A DNA stretch of 64,000 nt from Limonium bicolor. Taxonomy: Eukaryota; Streptophyta; Magnoliopsida; Caryophyllales; Plumbaginaceae. The notes under the pieces are model-generated. The model saw only the letters and a list, made by a program, of their open reading frames with translations. It had not been told where the DNA came from and searched no databases. Location of the stretch: the NCBI GenBank assembly GCA_023374045.1, contig CM041783.1, positions 97,747,298 through 97,811,297 of the forward strand, in the 5' to 3' direction. Position numbers and translations under genes: made by a program. Positions 11,030-22,211 of this stretch are shown here, piece after piece. Every line of letters starts with the position of its first letter. Within the stretch, counting starts at the first letter, position 1.

Positions 11030-14000
11030 TGTGATGTTTTTCAGAAGTAATTAAGATAATCTTTTTTACCTGGTGCCAGTTTTCCTCGATATAGAGCGGT
11101 CTCCCCAAAACATCTGAGTTTTTATCATTCGCGTTGCTTATTCAGTCTCCTCGCTTCTCTGTCTCTGTTCGAACTCCTTCTGCTAACCTCCATCGCCGAC
11201 GCCTGAAGCTAGTTCGTTGCCTCAGTTCGCGAGAGAAGAAGCAAGGCGCGAAGACGAACAAAGCAGACGGGAGGGAAAAGAAGCACAAACACGATCCCTT
11301 CCTCCTATTTATGTTCGATTTATCTTCTCAGCTCTTGAAGGTATCAAGACCTAATTTAAGCTTCTGTGGAGCCATAGTGAGTTTGAAATCGATAATTGAA
11401 TCATATAATTTTTCTTTATAATTGATACGATAGCAACTGAGACTGAGACTGGCATTAAGGTTGCAACAAAACCTCCACCGGTAAGGTTATGTCTTAGATA
11501 AGTATGTTCTGCTATTCCATTGATGCTAATATTTGACTCTGCATACAAAAGCTAGCCAGTTCCTTTTTTGCCCCTATCAATAGCGCTTTGCTTGTCACTA
11601 GAAACTGTACATACAACAGTGTTTTAGTCTAATAGATGTCTATATTCCCTGTTTCTCGATCCCTGAATTGTCGATGTACAAAAGCTATGTAGCTGGTGCG
11701 ATTCTGCCTAGATTTTGCTTCTACTTGTGCAGTTGTTATGGTCAGCTATTAACCAGTGTTTGACTCTGTACATAAGACTTACGGGCTTACCTGGAAAGTT
11801 CTCTAATGAGTTCTTCGAATGAGGAATGGATCTATAGATAGCATAGTAACAACAACTTATGGGCTTAGCGTATGAAGGCTGTGTAGTTAGCATACATGCT
11901 TCTCTCATTTCCTTAGCAGAGGCTTTTATCACATCTACAAGGTATGCACAAAAATGACTTATTTCCTGTACAGAAGCAAATGCCACTTCTCTTGTTAGTC
12001 GGGTACAATCTTCTTTCTAAAGATGTATGACAAATAAAAGAGATGAATATTTTATTCTCTCATCAACTAGGAAACTAAAAACCTGTAGTAGAGGCATTCA
12101 CATCCAAGTAACCTGAATATTAATTGTTGACAAAGTATGACTTATTATCTAAACTCAACGATAAGAAGTCAGACAATAAAGGCAGCAATCAAATACAAAG
12201 TCTCCCTGTTGACAAAGACATCATTTTAGCAGTAGTACTGACAAAATCAGAAGTGAATGACCGACCCAAAACATTGTTGGGCTATTGTCATTCTAATTGT
12301 CATTTTTAAGATAAGCTTAGTTTTCCTTTTTTTATTCTCAAACAGATGTCATTGCATGGTCCTTTCCAGTTATCTATCTAAACATATTCTGGACTGTGAG
12401 ACCTCAACTAATTTGGGATATTTCTCTTGCCTTGCAGTTGGAATATAGAAATACCAATCTCCCTTTACTTTGTGGCCCAAGATATATTAATTTGTAGTAG
12501 GATCATTACCGTTTGAATCTCCATGCATCTCTGATATTTTTTCTGGCTTGTGTTGGTGGCATTGTATCTTTGAAAGATCATTACCCTTGCCTTCATAATC
12601 TCTTGGATAAAAAACTAATTAGTGACAAAAGAATAGTTCAGTAAAATGATATAGTTGAAAGATCCATCCAGTTGACATTCTTCTTTTTGCTGTACTTACC
12701 TAAAATGATATTGTTTTTTTTTTCTTCTAGTTACTTTGTTTTGACATAGATATAGGAGAAAAATTCATGTGTCAGTCTACTCAAGAAATTCTCAAATACA
12801 AGTTGTTTGTTAGGAAAACAAAATTTGCTATTTCTGTTTTTGCTTCTTTGATATGATGCAATCAACTCCATCAAGATCCAATTTCTTTCTTTCTGTCAGT
12901 CAGTATGTATGCGCAGCAGATGGAAAACAAGAAGAGAAAGACAGATAGTAGACATCAATAACTGATTTATCACATTGACTTGCCAAATGCTTATAAACAA
13001 AGAGAAGAAAGATGAAGTACTGTTTGTTTGTGTATCTTCGGGTGCTACGACTTTATCAAAAATGGGGTGGTTTTTTTTCATGGTCTGGATGATGGTTTTG
13101 GATAGCAGCAATGACTTTCTTTCCTCATTTATCAGAGATACTAGAGTGACAGAAAGAGAGTGATCAATGCTCGATGGAGACAATCTTATCCTCACTCCTT
13201 CTCGTGTGTGTGTGTGTGTCCTTCATTAGGCAATAACTCATACCAACTACCTTTCTTCTTTGTAGGTACTGTTCTTTCAGGTTGGAAATTGTCAATTCAT
13301 TTCAACATTAATTTGCATTTACAGTTTTTATTTAACTTCTGAAGGTTAATGCATAAATAATTGTAGGACAAAACTAACCCTAGGGGAGTCTGATCAGTCT
13401 TGGCAAGTTGACTGAACAGTGGGTACTTATCTACAGTGAGAAATGAGAATGCTTCACGAAAGCAAGAATTTGAAGGAATGGGGGTTGGCCGCCTAACTGT
13501 CTCTCCATCTTAACTATGATAAAAAAATTGTTTTGATTTCATTTCTTTTGTTACCGTTTTTAATAACCAACAACTAAGATACACTGCATGAAAAATAGAC
13601 ATATCTTGTGCATAAATCGAACAGATTCATAAGTCATAACAAGGATGCCTCGTCATTCTTGTATATGTTGTTGCTATTTGCTTTTGTTTTTGGTATGTTT
13701 TTGTTACTGTTATCGCTGCTGCTAAATGTTTCGATTTGGGCAGTTTGACTCTGTATATGTAACTTGTAAGTAGTCTCATTGATCGATTTAATCTAGATCA
13801 AACATTAAGTATGTTATCTATGTCCATTTAGCTAGGTTTCTGTACTTGTTTCTCTTTCACTTTCCATTTAAGTTTGTTATGGCTATATTTGAATTAAGAC
13901 ATGTGATTATGAATGAATGAATGATCCTAATAGAGTATGTACGTAGGTTTTTAATTTGATATGTCCCAGCTGGTTGTCTGTTTGCTGTTTTATTTCAACT

Positions 14001-15099
14001 ATAGTTAATATAGTAGTAGGTAATTTGGCAGGAACACCTAAGATGATGAGGGAGGTGGGAGTCCATTAGATCTTAATAACTTACCCAAAGATTGCACCAG
14101 AGGAGATGATCAAGACCCTACCCACTTCTGGTAATTTCACATAATTTTGGTTTCACCCTGGTCAGCCACTACTCTAGCTTTTTAGTATTATTATTTCTGG
14201 GTTTGTTCTTTGATCTTCTCTCAGACATGCTTCTTTCTCCATCATGAGTAAGAATGTGGTATATAGTAGTAGTAGTAGCAGCAGCACTTAGAAGAGATAG
14301 TGAGGAGTGTGTTTGTCTTAAGCGGCACCTACATTTATATGTTGCACGTTATGAAGGTTCTCTTGTTGTACTTCAATCCTGTTAATCCTAAAAGTTCTAA
14401 AACTGTCAAAGAAAACTGAAACTAGGTTGAACTGAAGTGAATCTATTTCCTATTATTGCATTGATTTTTGTGGTTCGTTTTATTTGTTGTTTTAGTGGTC
14501 ATTAAGTGTGCATCTTGTAAGCTGCCCTAAGTATGATTTAACATTTGTTTTTTGCAAGCTCAAAATGATTTCCTGAAATTTATAACTTCCTATACCTGTA
14601 CAGTTTATCTTGAAAAATCAGAAATGATGAAAGTTGCATCCGATTTTTTGTTGCTGTCCGTGGTACAAACTTTAGCATTCTTCAGCCATGAATAGTGGTC
14701 ATAGTATTAATGATGATGTACAGAGAATGTCTTTCTTGCTTTTTCAATTCCTTACTTTTGCTCTTGTTCCTTTGGAATGTTGTGTTGTGAAGTAGTACTA
14801 TCTTGAAACACGACCGATCTCAACTTTGCAAGTAGTGTCTTATAATTTGATTTAGACTACCAAACTTGGACTTGTTGACCTAGCTAGTGATGTTGTACTT
14901 TGTTGGCTATAAACAAGCTCATTTAAATTCTAATTTGTAATTGATTTTGATTTTAGTTCAGAAACTAATGCTCTTTACAAATATTGTAAAGATGATTCAC
15001 TTTAATTCTCTTTATATGTGAACATACATTTGAGCTATTCTGAGTTACAATATAGTAAATATTAGATAAATCGTGTCTTAAAAAATTGAACGAGAGATA
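11030..15099. other. Low-copy region without a supportable gene
   Basis: No transposon termini and no second copy elsewhere in the window. 11130-11340 is relatively GC-rich and open on the plus strand from 11134 (95 codons, no ATG start), resembling a 5' UTR or first exon followed by GT at 11340, but no domain is recognisable. A short GT microsatellite is at 13204-13219. A possible JAGGED-like exon remnant is at 14043-14130. The rest is AT-rich and full of stops, like intron or intergenic DNA. Confidence 0.5.
14043..14130 (+). pseudogene. Possible remnant of a JAGGED-like zinc-finger first exon
   Basis: An ATG at 14043 or 14046 begins MREVG.., and one base out of frame the sequence reads SPLDLNNLPKDCTRGDDQ, followed by a GT donor at 14131. 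The LDLNNLP motif near the N-terminus is the EAR-type repression motif of JAGGED-like C2H2 proteins, which control lateral organ growth. One extra base would have to be removed to join the start codon to this motif. No C2H2 finger exon (CRFC..QALGGHMNRH type) is visible downstream before 16000. The stretch is short, so chance resemblance is possible. Confidence 0.25.
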
Positions 15100-15593
15100 T
15101 AAATGTAAAACTCTTGACAGACGAATGGAGCAATTTAGCATCAATAAATATGATTTATGTTCGATAAATAGTTATAATTTGGTGTCCAAAAATTTGATTT
15201 AGCGTCCAATAAAAATGAACACTAAATTAGTATTCTATAGATGGGTGCAAATTAGCATCCAAATATATAAGGTAGTGTTCGTTGGGTAGAAGTAATTTAG
15301 CGTCTGAAGGTCTAAATTAGCATCTGAAGAGCAGAAGCAATTTAGTGTCTGAAAAAAATTTGGATGTAAAGTTGTAATCAATGTCTTTAGTTAGTGTCTG
15401 ATTGTGGACGCTAACAAGTAGACGCTAAATAGCGTCCGAAAAAAATGGACTCCAAGTGGATACAAATTAGTTTCCGTGACGAAAAAGGAAATTAGTGTTC
15501 AGGCTTTTGATCGGATGCTAATCATATTTAGTGCCCAATTTTTGATGTTTAGCGTCCAATGACGTTGACGCTAAATCCTGTTATTTTGTAGTG
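15100..15593 (-). mobile_element. One end of a second CACTA transposon
   Basis: The right end, read inward on the minus strand, is CACTACAAAATAACAGG followed by TTTAGCGTCAACG and many repeats of a ~12-bp motif in both orientations (TTTAGCGTCC, AATTAGCATCC, AATTTAGCGTCTGA, GGACGCTAAA). Such subterminal arrays bind transposase in CACTA elements. No matching left terminus was found, so the element is truncated or its other end is unrecognisable. The motif family differs from that of the element at 3581-4947. Confidence 0.7.
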
Positions 15594-16014
15594 TTCTTCT
15601 TACTTTCACTAGTCACTTGAGAAACATCGAAATGAATGACTTTACATGGCAGAGCTTTTTTCACTGCCTTAAATTAGGGATACCGATTATTTTAGTTTCA
15701 TTAATAAAGATGGAATATAAATCTGAGTATAAAATTAAGCTTTTGTGATGTTGCGTAATTTTTTTTTTTTGGAAAACCACACAATTGAGATAGATTAATT
15801 CACGATGAGCATGTTAATTACCCTTGTAGCTTATTATTAATATTGAAAGAATTTGAATTTTCTAGTTGAAGTCTGAAACCATGAAATCAGTTAGTCCTAA
15901 GTTTCTAAACTTGATACAAATAACCTATCATTAATAGTGAAAACCTAACTAGGACAAGATTAAGGGAATATGAGAAATGGAGGATCCATTTAATCCATCA
16001 AATTCCAACTTCTT
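15594..16014. other. AT-rich spacer
   Basis: Nothing recognisable; no long reading frame, no repeat shared with the rest of the window. Confidence 0.4.
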
Positions 16015-16768
16015 CACTTTGAGATTTGATAGCTTTTGACATGAGACTGTTTTGTGCTTAGTCTCTTTCCGGAAGTATGGTTTTTGTCTTTTATGTGTTT
16101 GACAGTTTTGGTTTATGAACTTCCATTTGACAAGAGATATGATTTGTTATGCAAATGAGGTTTGTTATGAAATTTTGCTTCTGCTTCTGTTTTCGTTCTT
16201 TTAATAGTCTGATAAATGACATTCGGTTTTTGAGAAGCTTTGTGGTTGCTATAAATGTCTTCCGCTAATAAGTTACCTTTTGAGACTTCTGTTTTGCTCC
16301 ACTTGTATTTGATTTTGGGTCATTTTGAATTGCTTTCCGTTTGTTTCTGATTCTATTCTGATTTGTGAAACATATGTATATATAAGATATGTTCTATAAA
16401 AGTGTTTTGAGTATGCTCATGCCGAGGAAGTTCATCACTTACTGAGCTATGGTTTGCTCACCTCTATCTATATCCTCTGATTTGTAGGTTGTTTAGCATT
16501 ATGTCTAGAGGTTTCCCGCTTTCTCCTTTTGCATTTGAGTTATATGTGGAGTGCTGACCTTGTGGTCCTTATGTATTTTGGAGCCTATGAGCTTATATTT
16601 CCGTTTTGTTAGTTTTTGTTGGTAAGACTTTTGCAAGCCGTGTAAGCATTGTTTGTACATTTACTGAGTAATAAAATATTAGTTTTAGGTATCAGTTTTA
16701 GTTTCCTTGTGTATCTTAGGTAATAAGTGCGCGACGTGTATCGACCTTAGAACTAGGTTGGTGTTACA
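16015..16768 (+). repeat. 5' LTR, 5'-truncated
   Basis: Homology with the 3' LTR begins near GCTTTTGACA at about 16030 and ends at GTGTTACA 16768. The first ~1.5 kb of the LTR is missing. Confidence 0.7.
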
Positions 16769-16773
16769 TTTAG

Positions 16774-16785
16774 TGGTATCATAGC
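16774..16785 (+). other. Primer-binding site, tRNA-iMet type
   Basis: TGGTATCATAGC, one base different from TGGTATCAGAGC, five bases after the LTR end. Confidence 0.65.
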
Positions 16786-17384
16786 TAGGTTGGCTTTTGC
16801 TGGGTATGTTGGGTGTCTACTTGACTGCTCTTTTGTGTCGTATGTTGAATTGTTGTCTGCTATGTGTTGTCAGTTGTTTGCTTGTGTTTGTTGCTATTAG
16901 AGTGGCACACTGGAAGCGTGATGTCTGGGTTCAGTGTCTATTGAGTTTCTGAACGTGAGTTTGAGTGAGGCTAGTCCTTAGGGAAAGGATGTCTTTGTGG
17001 GATTGAGTTTTGTTTGTAGAAGTTGTCATGCACGGTGCAGGACAGAGTTTGTGTGTTGTTCTCACCCCTCTGAGGATGAACTATTTGGTGTGATTTGTTT
17101 ATGATTTGGTTGCTTGCGCTTTGTGTTGTAGTTGTAAGTGCTTTGGGTTAGGATGTCAGGGATATCTGTCGTGCGAGTTCGAGCTTGTGGTTGGTTAGTT
17201 CCATGTGTCGGTGCTTTAGCTGTGAGTGTCCGAGTTGTAACTCGTGGTTGGGTTCGAGATTTTGTAGTGTGAGATTCCTCTTCGTGTGAGAAGTTCCTTT
17301 AGAATTCTGGCACTTGAGGTGCATAGTTTGAGCTTTGGGTTTTGTCGAATATCAAGGACAAAATTCTTTTTAAAAGGGGATTAA

Positions 17385-19668
17385 TGTTATACCCTGTTTT
17401 TTTCTTTTGTTTCAGGTTTGCAAAGGCAGTGTTATGTCATTTTCTATCTTATGTTAATGTGAGTATGACATTAGTGGCCGATTTTATTAACTTAAAAGGA
17501 AGGAGGGTAAGAGAGTCATTTTACTTTGTTATTAATTAAGAAAAAGGAAGGGAGTTCCCATTTCACGTTATTTTCTTCGCATCGTTTCCCTTTCTGTTTC
17601 TGATTTAGTTTCGACTTCTGGTTAATTTGGTCTGTGTTCGTTGAGTTTTGAGTAGAGATTCGAAGAGTGTGCTGTGGGGATCTATAGAGTCTTAGGGGTT
17701 CTTCGATTTGAGGTAGGTGGTAGATGGATTCGGTATGGGTGTGTCCACCCATAGGGATTCTAGGATTTTGTTTTGTTTCTGAAAGTGTCCGATATGCTCT
17801 TTGATTTTGATGTGAATTTGGGTTGGCTTTGATTTGCATTTTTGCTCTGTTAAAACCCCATGGTATTATGTGTTGTCTGCCTACTTTGATATAATAAGAT
17901 GTGTTATCAATGGTGATTTTGTGGCTTTGGAATTCGTTTGTTTCTGCTTTCGATTTTACATATTTTGCCTTGTTCAAACATCTGTCTGAACATATAGGTT
18001 CAGATAGTATGTGCAAACGCCTTTATTTTGACAGTTTCTGCCATGTCCAAACTTCCGTCCGGACATGCATGTTTGGATGGTAAGTGAGGACGAATTATGG
18101 GTTTGTTGTTCAACTTGTGTTCTAACATGTAAGCCTAGACACCAAGTTCGGACACCTCGTACGATTTTTCTTGGGACTTTGTCGAAACTCAGACGCATGT
18201 ATTTCTGAGTCTCGGCATGTGTCCGAACATGCATGTTCGAACACATGTCCGGACACCCATCTCGATTTGGCTAAAATGTTCGTTTGATTTTCGTTTTGCA
18301 TTCCATTTGTGGGGGTTATGATCCCCTTGTGTGTATAAGTTATTTTACGTTTTGGTATGCGTTCTATGCATTTCTATTCTGAAAGTATTCCTTCCGTGTG
18401 ATCTATGAATTGCTTTGACAAGTGTGATTTCGGTCTTTGTTTTCGTTCGGTTTTCCGTGCTTTGCCGGTCTTTGCATAAGACCTCTGTTTAGCAAAGATT
18501 TCAGTTCCGCTATGTAAGGATATTTAATATATTGTGTTGTCTCCTCTTAACAACACATTTTGTTCTGAAAGTTTAGCTTCTGTTTTAGGATCTAATTACT
18601 TAAGCCTTTTGAGCCGTGGATGATTGGGTCAAGTTATCCCGTAGCATGTTGCTCATGACGTCCTTCTATTTTATATTTCTCGGGTTCCCGGGATGATATG
18701 TGACCGACGGGGCCGACTAATGGTCTCAACCGTTTCTGTTGTGGGATCCTCTGATCCAAGGGCCTTTGCCCCTTCTGAAATGTGCCTGAGCTAGCGTTCC
18801 ACTTTGTTTGTGAATCACTCTATTTGTTATCCGCTCTATTTTGTGAACATTATGATTTGTGAACACTATGATTTGTGGTTTCCAATAAGTTATGCTAAGT
18901 GTATTATGACATTTTCTCCTATTCAATTTTGAGCTTTGACAGCTTTTGACACAGGACTCTGCTTTGTGCTTAGTCTCATTACGGAAGTGTGGTATCTGTT
19001 TCCGTTCAACTGTCTATGTTTGACAGTTTTAGTTTATGAACTTCTGTTTCTCAAGAGATATAATCTGTTATGCAGTTCTACTTTTGTTTTCCTTCTTCTG
19101 ATAGTCTGATAAATAATGTTCGGTTTTTGAAAAGTTTTATGGTTTCTGTAAATGTCTTATGCTGTTAAGTTACCTTTTGTGACTTCTATTTTGCTTCGCT
19201 TGTATTTGACTTTGGGTCACTTCGAAGTGCTTTTCGTTTGTTTCTGATTCTAATCGATGAAACATATGTATATATAAGCTATGTTCTGTAAAAGTGTTTG
19301 GAGCATGCTCATGCTGAAGAAGTTTACCAATTACTGAGCTGTAGTTTGCGCATCCATCTCTATATTCTCTGATTTGCAAGTTGTTTAGCATCTTGGCTAG
19401 AGGTTCCCGCTTTCTCCTTTTGCATTTCAGTTGTATGTGGAGTGTTGACCTTGTGGTCCTTATGTATTTGGAGCATATAAGCGTATCTTTCCATTTTGTT
19501 AGTTTTTGTTTTGTAGACTTTTCGAGCAAGCCTTGTAAGTGTTGTTTGTACATTTATTGAGTAATAAAATGTCAGTTTGGGTATCAGTTTTAGCTGCCTT
19601 GTGTATCTTGGGTAATAAGTGTGCAATGTGTATGACCTTAGAACTAGGTCGATTTCGGGATCGTTACA
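17385..19668 (+). repeat. 3' LTR of the internally deleted element
   Basis: Starts TGTTATACCCTG after the purine run at 17371-17380 and ends CGTTACA at 19668; 2,284 bp. The minus-strand reading frame at 17516-18016 lies wholly in this LTR and shows no domain. A cluster of palindromes based on TGTCCGGACA / GAACATGCATGTTC lies at 18040-18262. Confidence 0.75.
18040..18262. repeat. Palindrome cluster in the LTR
   Basis: Short inverted motifs recur: CGTCCGGACATGCATG, GTTCGGACAC, CCGAACATGCATGTTCG (near-perfect palindrome) and ATGTCCGGACAC. They lie about 0.65-0.88 kb into the LTR. Confidence 0.6.
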
Positions 19669-20469
19669 ATTACCTTGGCGTGAATGGAGAAAACTTCCAT
19701 GGAAAAGTTTATCCACCGCCATGCAAAGAGATTTGTTGAGGCCAACCAAAATAAAATGGAATCGATAATTGGTTGGTGAAATTGATGAAGACTTTTTGCC
19801 AGTATAAATCCCGTGGTGATATTCTCTATCCAGTGAATTGAGTTTGTATGTATTCGCTCCAGTAGTTTGTCGTCATTGCTAGTTAATAGCAAGCTCCACC
19901 GCTAACTTAATGTCTTTGAAATAGATTAGAACATGGACATGCATAAAGTAAAAGGGGAGAACACTACCGTTATAAAACGGTGCCATGAAACAATAGATTC
20001 CTTAAATTAGAAAAGGAAAGAAAGGAAGAAGGTAAGAAGTGCTTGCAAAGTGAGATTTGTAATTACTCCGAGGCACTCATGACAAGAAAGAGGTTGTAAG
20101 AAGGAAAAAAAACTATGGCAGGACCTCCGCTGAAGGAAGAAAGCAAAGAAAGTAAAAAAAAAACTATGGCAGTGGAAAAACCACTACATGTTTATTTCTT
20201 GTATCATATATTTTGTACCTATTGAAATGAGGTCAGATCTTTTATTTCTAGATATCGCATTACCACTTGGGGATCTACTTGCATTGCAAACAACAAACCC
20301 CAATAACTAACTCAAGGGGAACTCCAACCCTTTAGCAACCCCATCATAACTCTAGCCTCTCCGTCAACAAATTTTACAGATTCAGTCGTTCTCTTCATTT
20401 TCACCAATGTCTGCCTTCTCGGATGATTTTCTTTGTCCTCTCCAATCTCTCAAATTAGGTCTATCTACT
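19669..20469. other. Spacer between retroelements
   Basis: No gene or terminus identified. A ~17-bp segment ending AAAAACTATGGCAG occurs twice, near 20108 and 20160. Otherwise nothing notable. Confidence 0.4.
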
Positions 20470-22211
20470 TGTAACACCCCTACTCGTAATCCATTCTCAA
20501 ACTAATCATTACCGTACTCAACTTGTCCAAAGCAACGGAAATAAATACAACAAACTTAACTATGGGGGTTACTGTCGTTTCTCATCCATATGAATAACAA
20601 GGCTTTCAAATACACATACATATAAAACACTGTGATGACCGAAGATAGTAATCCATAATTTCCAAACCTTTAACGATATATGTGAGCAATCTAAATTATT
20701 CCAAAATTTGTACAACGGGAGTAAAATCCCAAATAATGAACCCAAAGGGTAGTATACATCTAACTACCCAAGTCTCGCACTCCAATGACGTCTTCCGTTG
20801 TGTATCTGAAAATGGTTAGACCACAACGGGTTCAGCACAATTTGCTGAGTACGGAAACGTGTAACCCGAGTGGTAGTGGGCTACACCCAATTAATTGTCT
20901 AGTGAACATGCAGTTCTTTTAGTAAACAATATAATGTAGCGCGGTAAACACGCATCATGGTAGCATGTAATAAAAATTACACAATCAACCAATACAACAA
21001 GCAAGAGTACGACTTCAAATATGGTAAGTCAGTCTTTGTTCATACCAAGGCCGTGAGAATATATTTAGAATCTCGTTATGTGACCTCAAACTACAAGTCC
21101 TTTTTAAATCCTCACAATGGGATTATCTCAATCCAAGTCAATCACAACTCATGTGGGTATGTATGAACCCTGTTAGATGAGTATCAAATTAGCAAATGAA
21201 CAACCGTCACTATGACGTATCTCCAAACCACGTCCGGTAGTAGTGAGTTAATGGATGATCGGAGCCAATTACTGACTCAAGGTTACAATAACCACGTCTG
21301 GTAGCATTATGCTGGTGGGCGATTGAAGTCAATCACTAACTCAAGGGGACCCTGTCCGAAGACAACGACCTAACTAGGAACGGATCAATGCAGATACCGT
21401 CCCCCAAACAATACGTGCATGACCAGAACCATCCCGAACTCCTCTCTTTTCAACAACCAAGTTCATTAGAAGTATATAGGAACATTAGTCATACTTCTAG
21501 TATGATAGTTCAACCATCCAGTTTATAGATGTCGACTAAGTATTGAAAGGAAGTTAGTGAGAAATTCTCATACAATTCCACCGCTAGATAGTTCGTATAC
21601 TTGAACCTCTAAAGTTCTCTATCCGTTATCGTATGAACCATACGTGTGTCTTTGTTTATTCCAATGTGCAGTTAGTAGCACACCACACAAAGGTCAAGGA
21701 ATTACAATAACACAACTAATACGATTGTTCGTTTCCTTGTAATTATCTTAAGGTCATTTCAAATAAACATTTAACAAATAAGCCAAGAATAACTCAGTAA
21801 CACGCAGGGTACATGAAACCATACCGTTCATGAAAGATGACACTCGCCTAGTCTCGACTGATGTCCCGACTATCACAATCCTATGATCCGATTAACTGAG
21901 AGCGTTAATTGTTTATCACTCCCATATAACGTTTAATCTAATCGTGAAACGTTTTAATATTTCATGTGAGTTATTTCATGTGAGTTACAAGATAATCTTT
22001 TAATCTTTGTTAATCTTTTATTCTGTAACCATGTTACACTTAAGGTATTGTTTTATGTACCTTAACCCATGAAATCTTAGTATTCAAGAATTATAATCTT
22101 ATATTATAAGCATACCTCTTTTGTAAGGTTTCTATTTTTCTCATTCCACCAACTTATATATATATAGTTACTTATACAATATTCTTCTCTATTATTGCAT
22201 GCTATTATAAT
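20470..22211 (-). mobile_element. Minus-strand Ty3/gypsy LTR, first segment
   Basis: Starts TGTAACACCCCTACTCG, the inverse of the GGGTGTTACA end of this superfamily; left flank CTACT. It is interrupted at 22212 by a solo LTR and resumes at 26722. Around 21200-21350 a ~80-bp unit containing ACCACGTC(C/T)GGTAG and CACTAACTCAAG is duplicated. No coding sequence. Confidence 0.7.

Larger units (their letters stand above)
16015..19668 (+). mobile_element. Internally deleted Ty3/gypsy element (non-autonomous)
   Basis: The 16015-16768 segment and 18925-19668 are diverged direct repeats, both ending in GTTACA after a shared CCTTAGAACTAGGT. The first is followed by TGGTATCATAGC, one mismatch from the tRNA-iMet primer site. 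Before the second LTR is the purine run TAAAAGGGGA and then TGTTATACCCTG at 17385. The internal region is only ~0.6 kb with no gag or pol, though its last bases (CAAGGACAAAATTC) resemble the end of a Tekay/Del-type integrase region. It would need proteins from another element. Confidence 0.75.

Noticed and set aside
11134..11421. 95-codon plus-strand frame in the low-copy region
   Set aside because: No ATG start, basic Ser/Lys-rich sequence without a domain; could be a 5' UTR or first exon but cannot be supported.
17516..18016. 166-codon minus-strand frame
   Set aside because: Lies wholly inside an LTR, antisense to it, low-complexity composition, no domain, no partner copy to show conservation.
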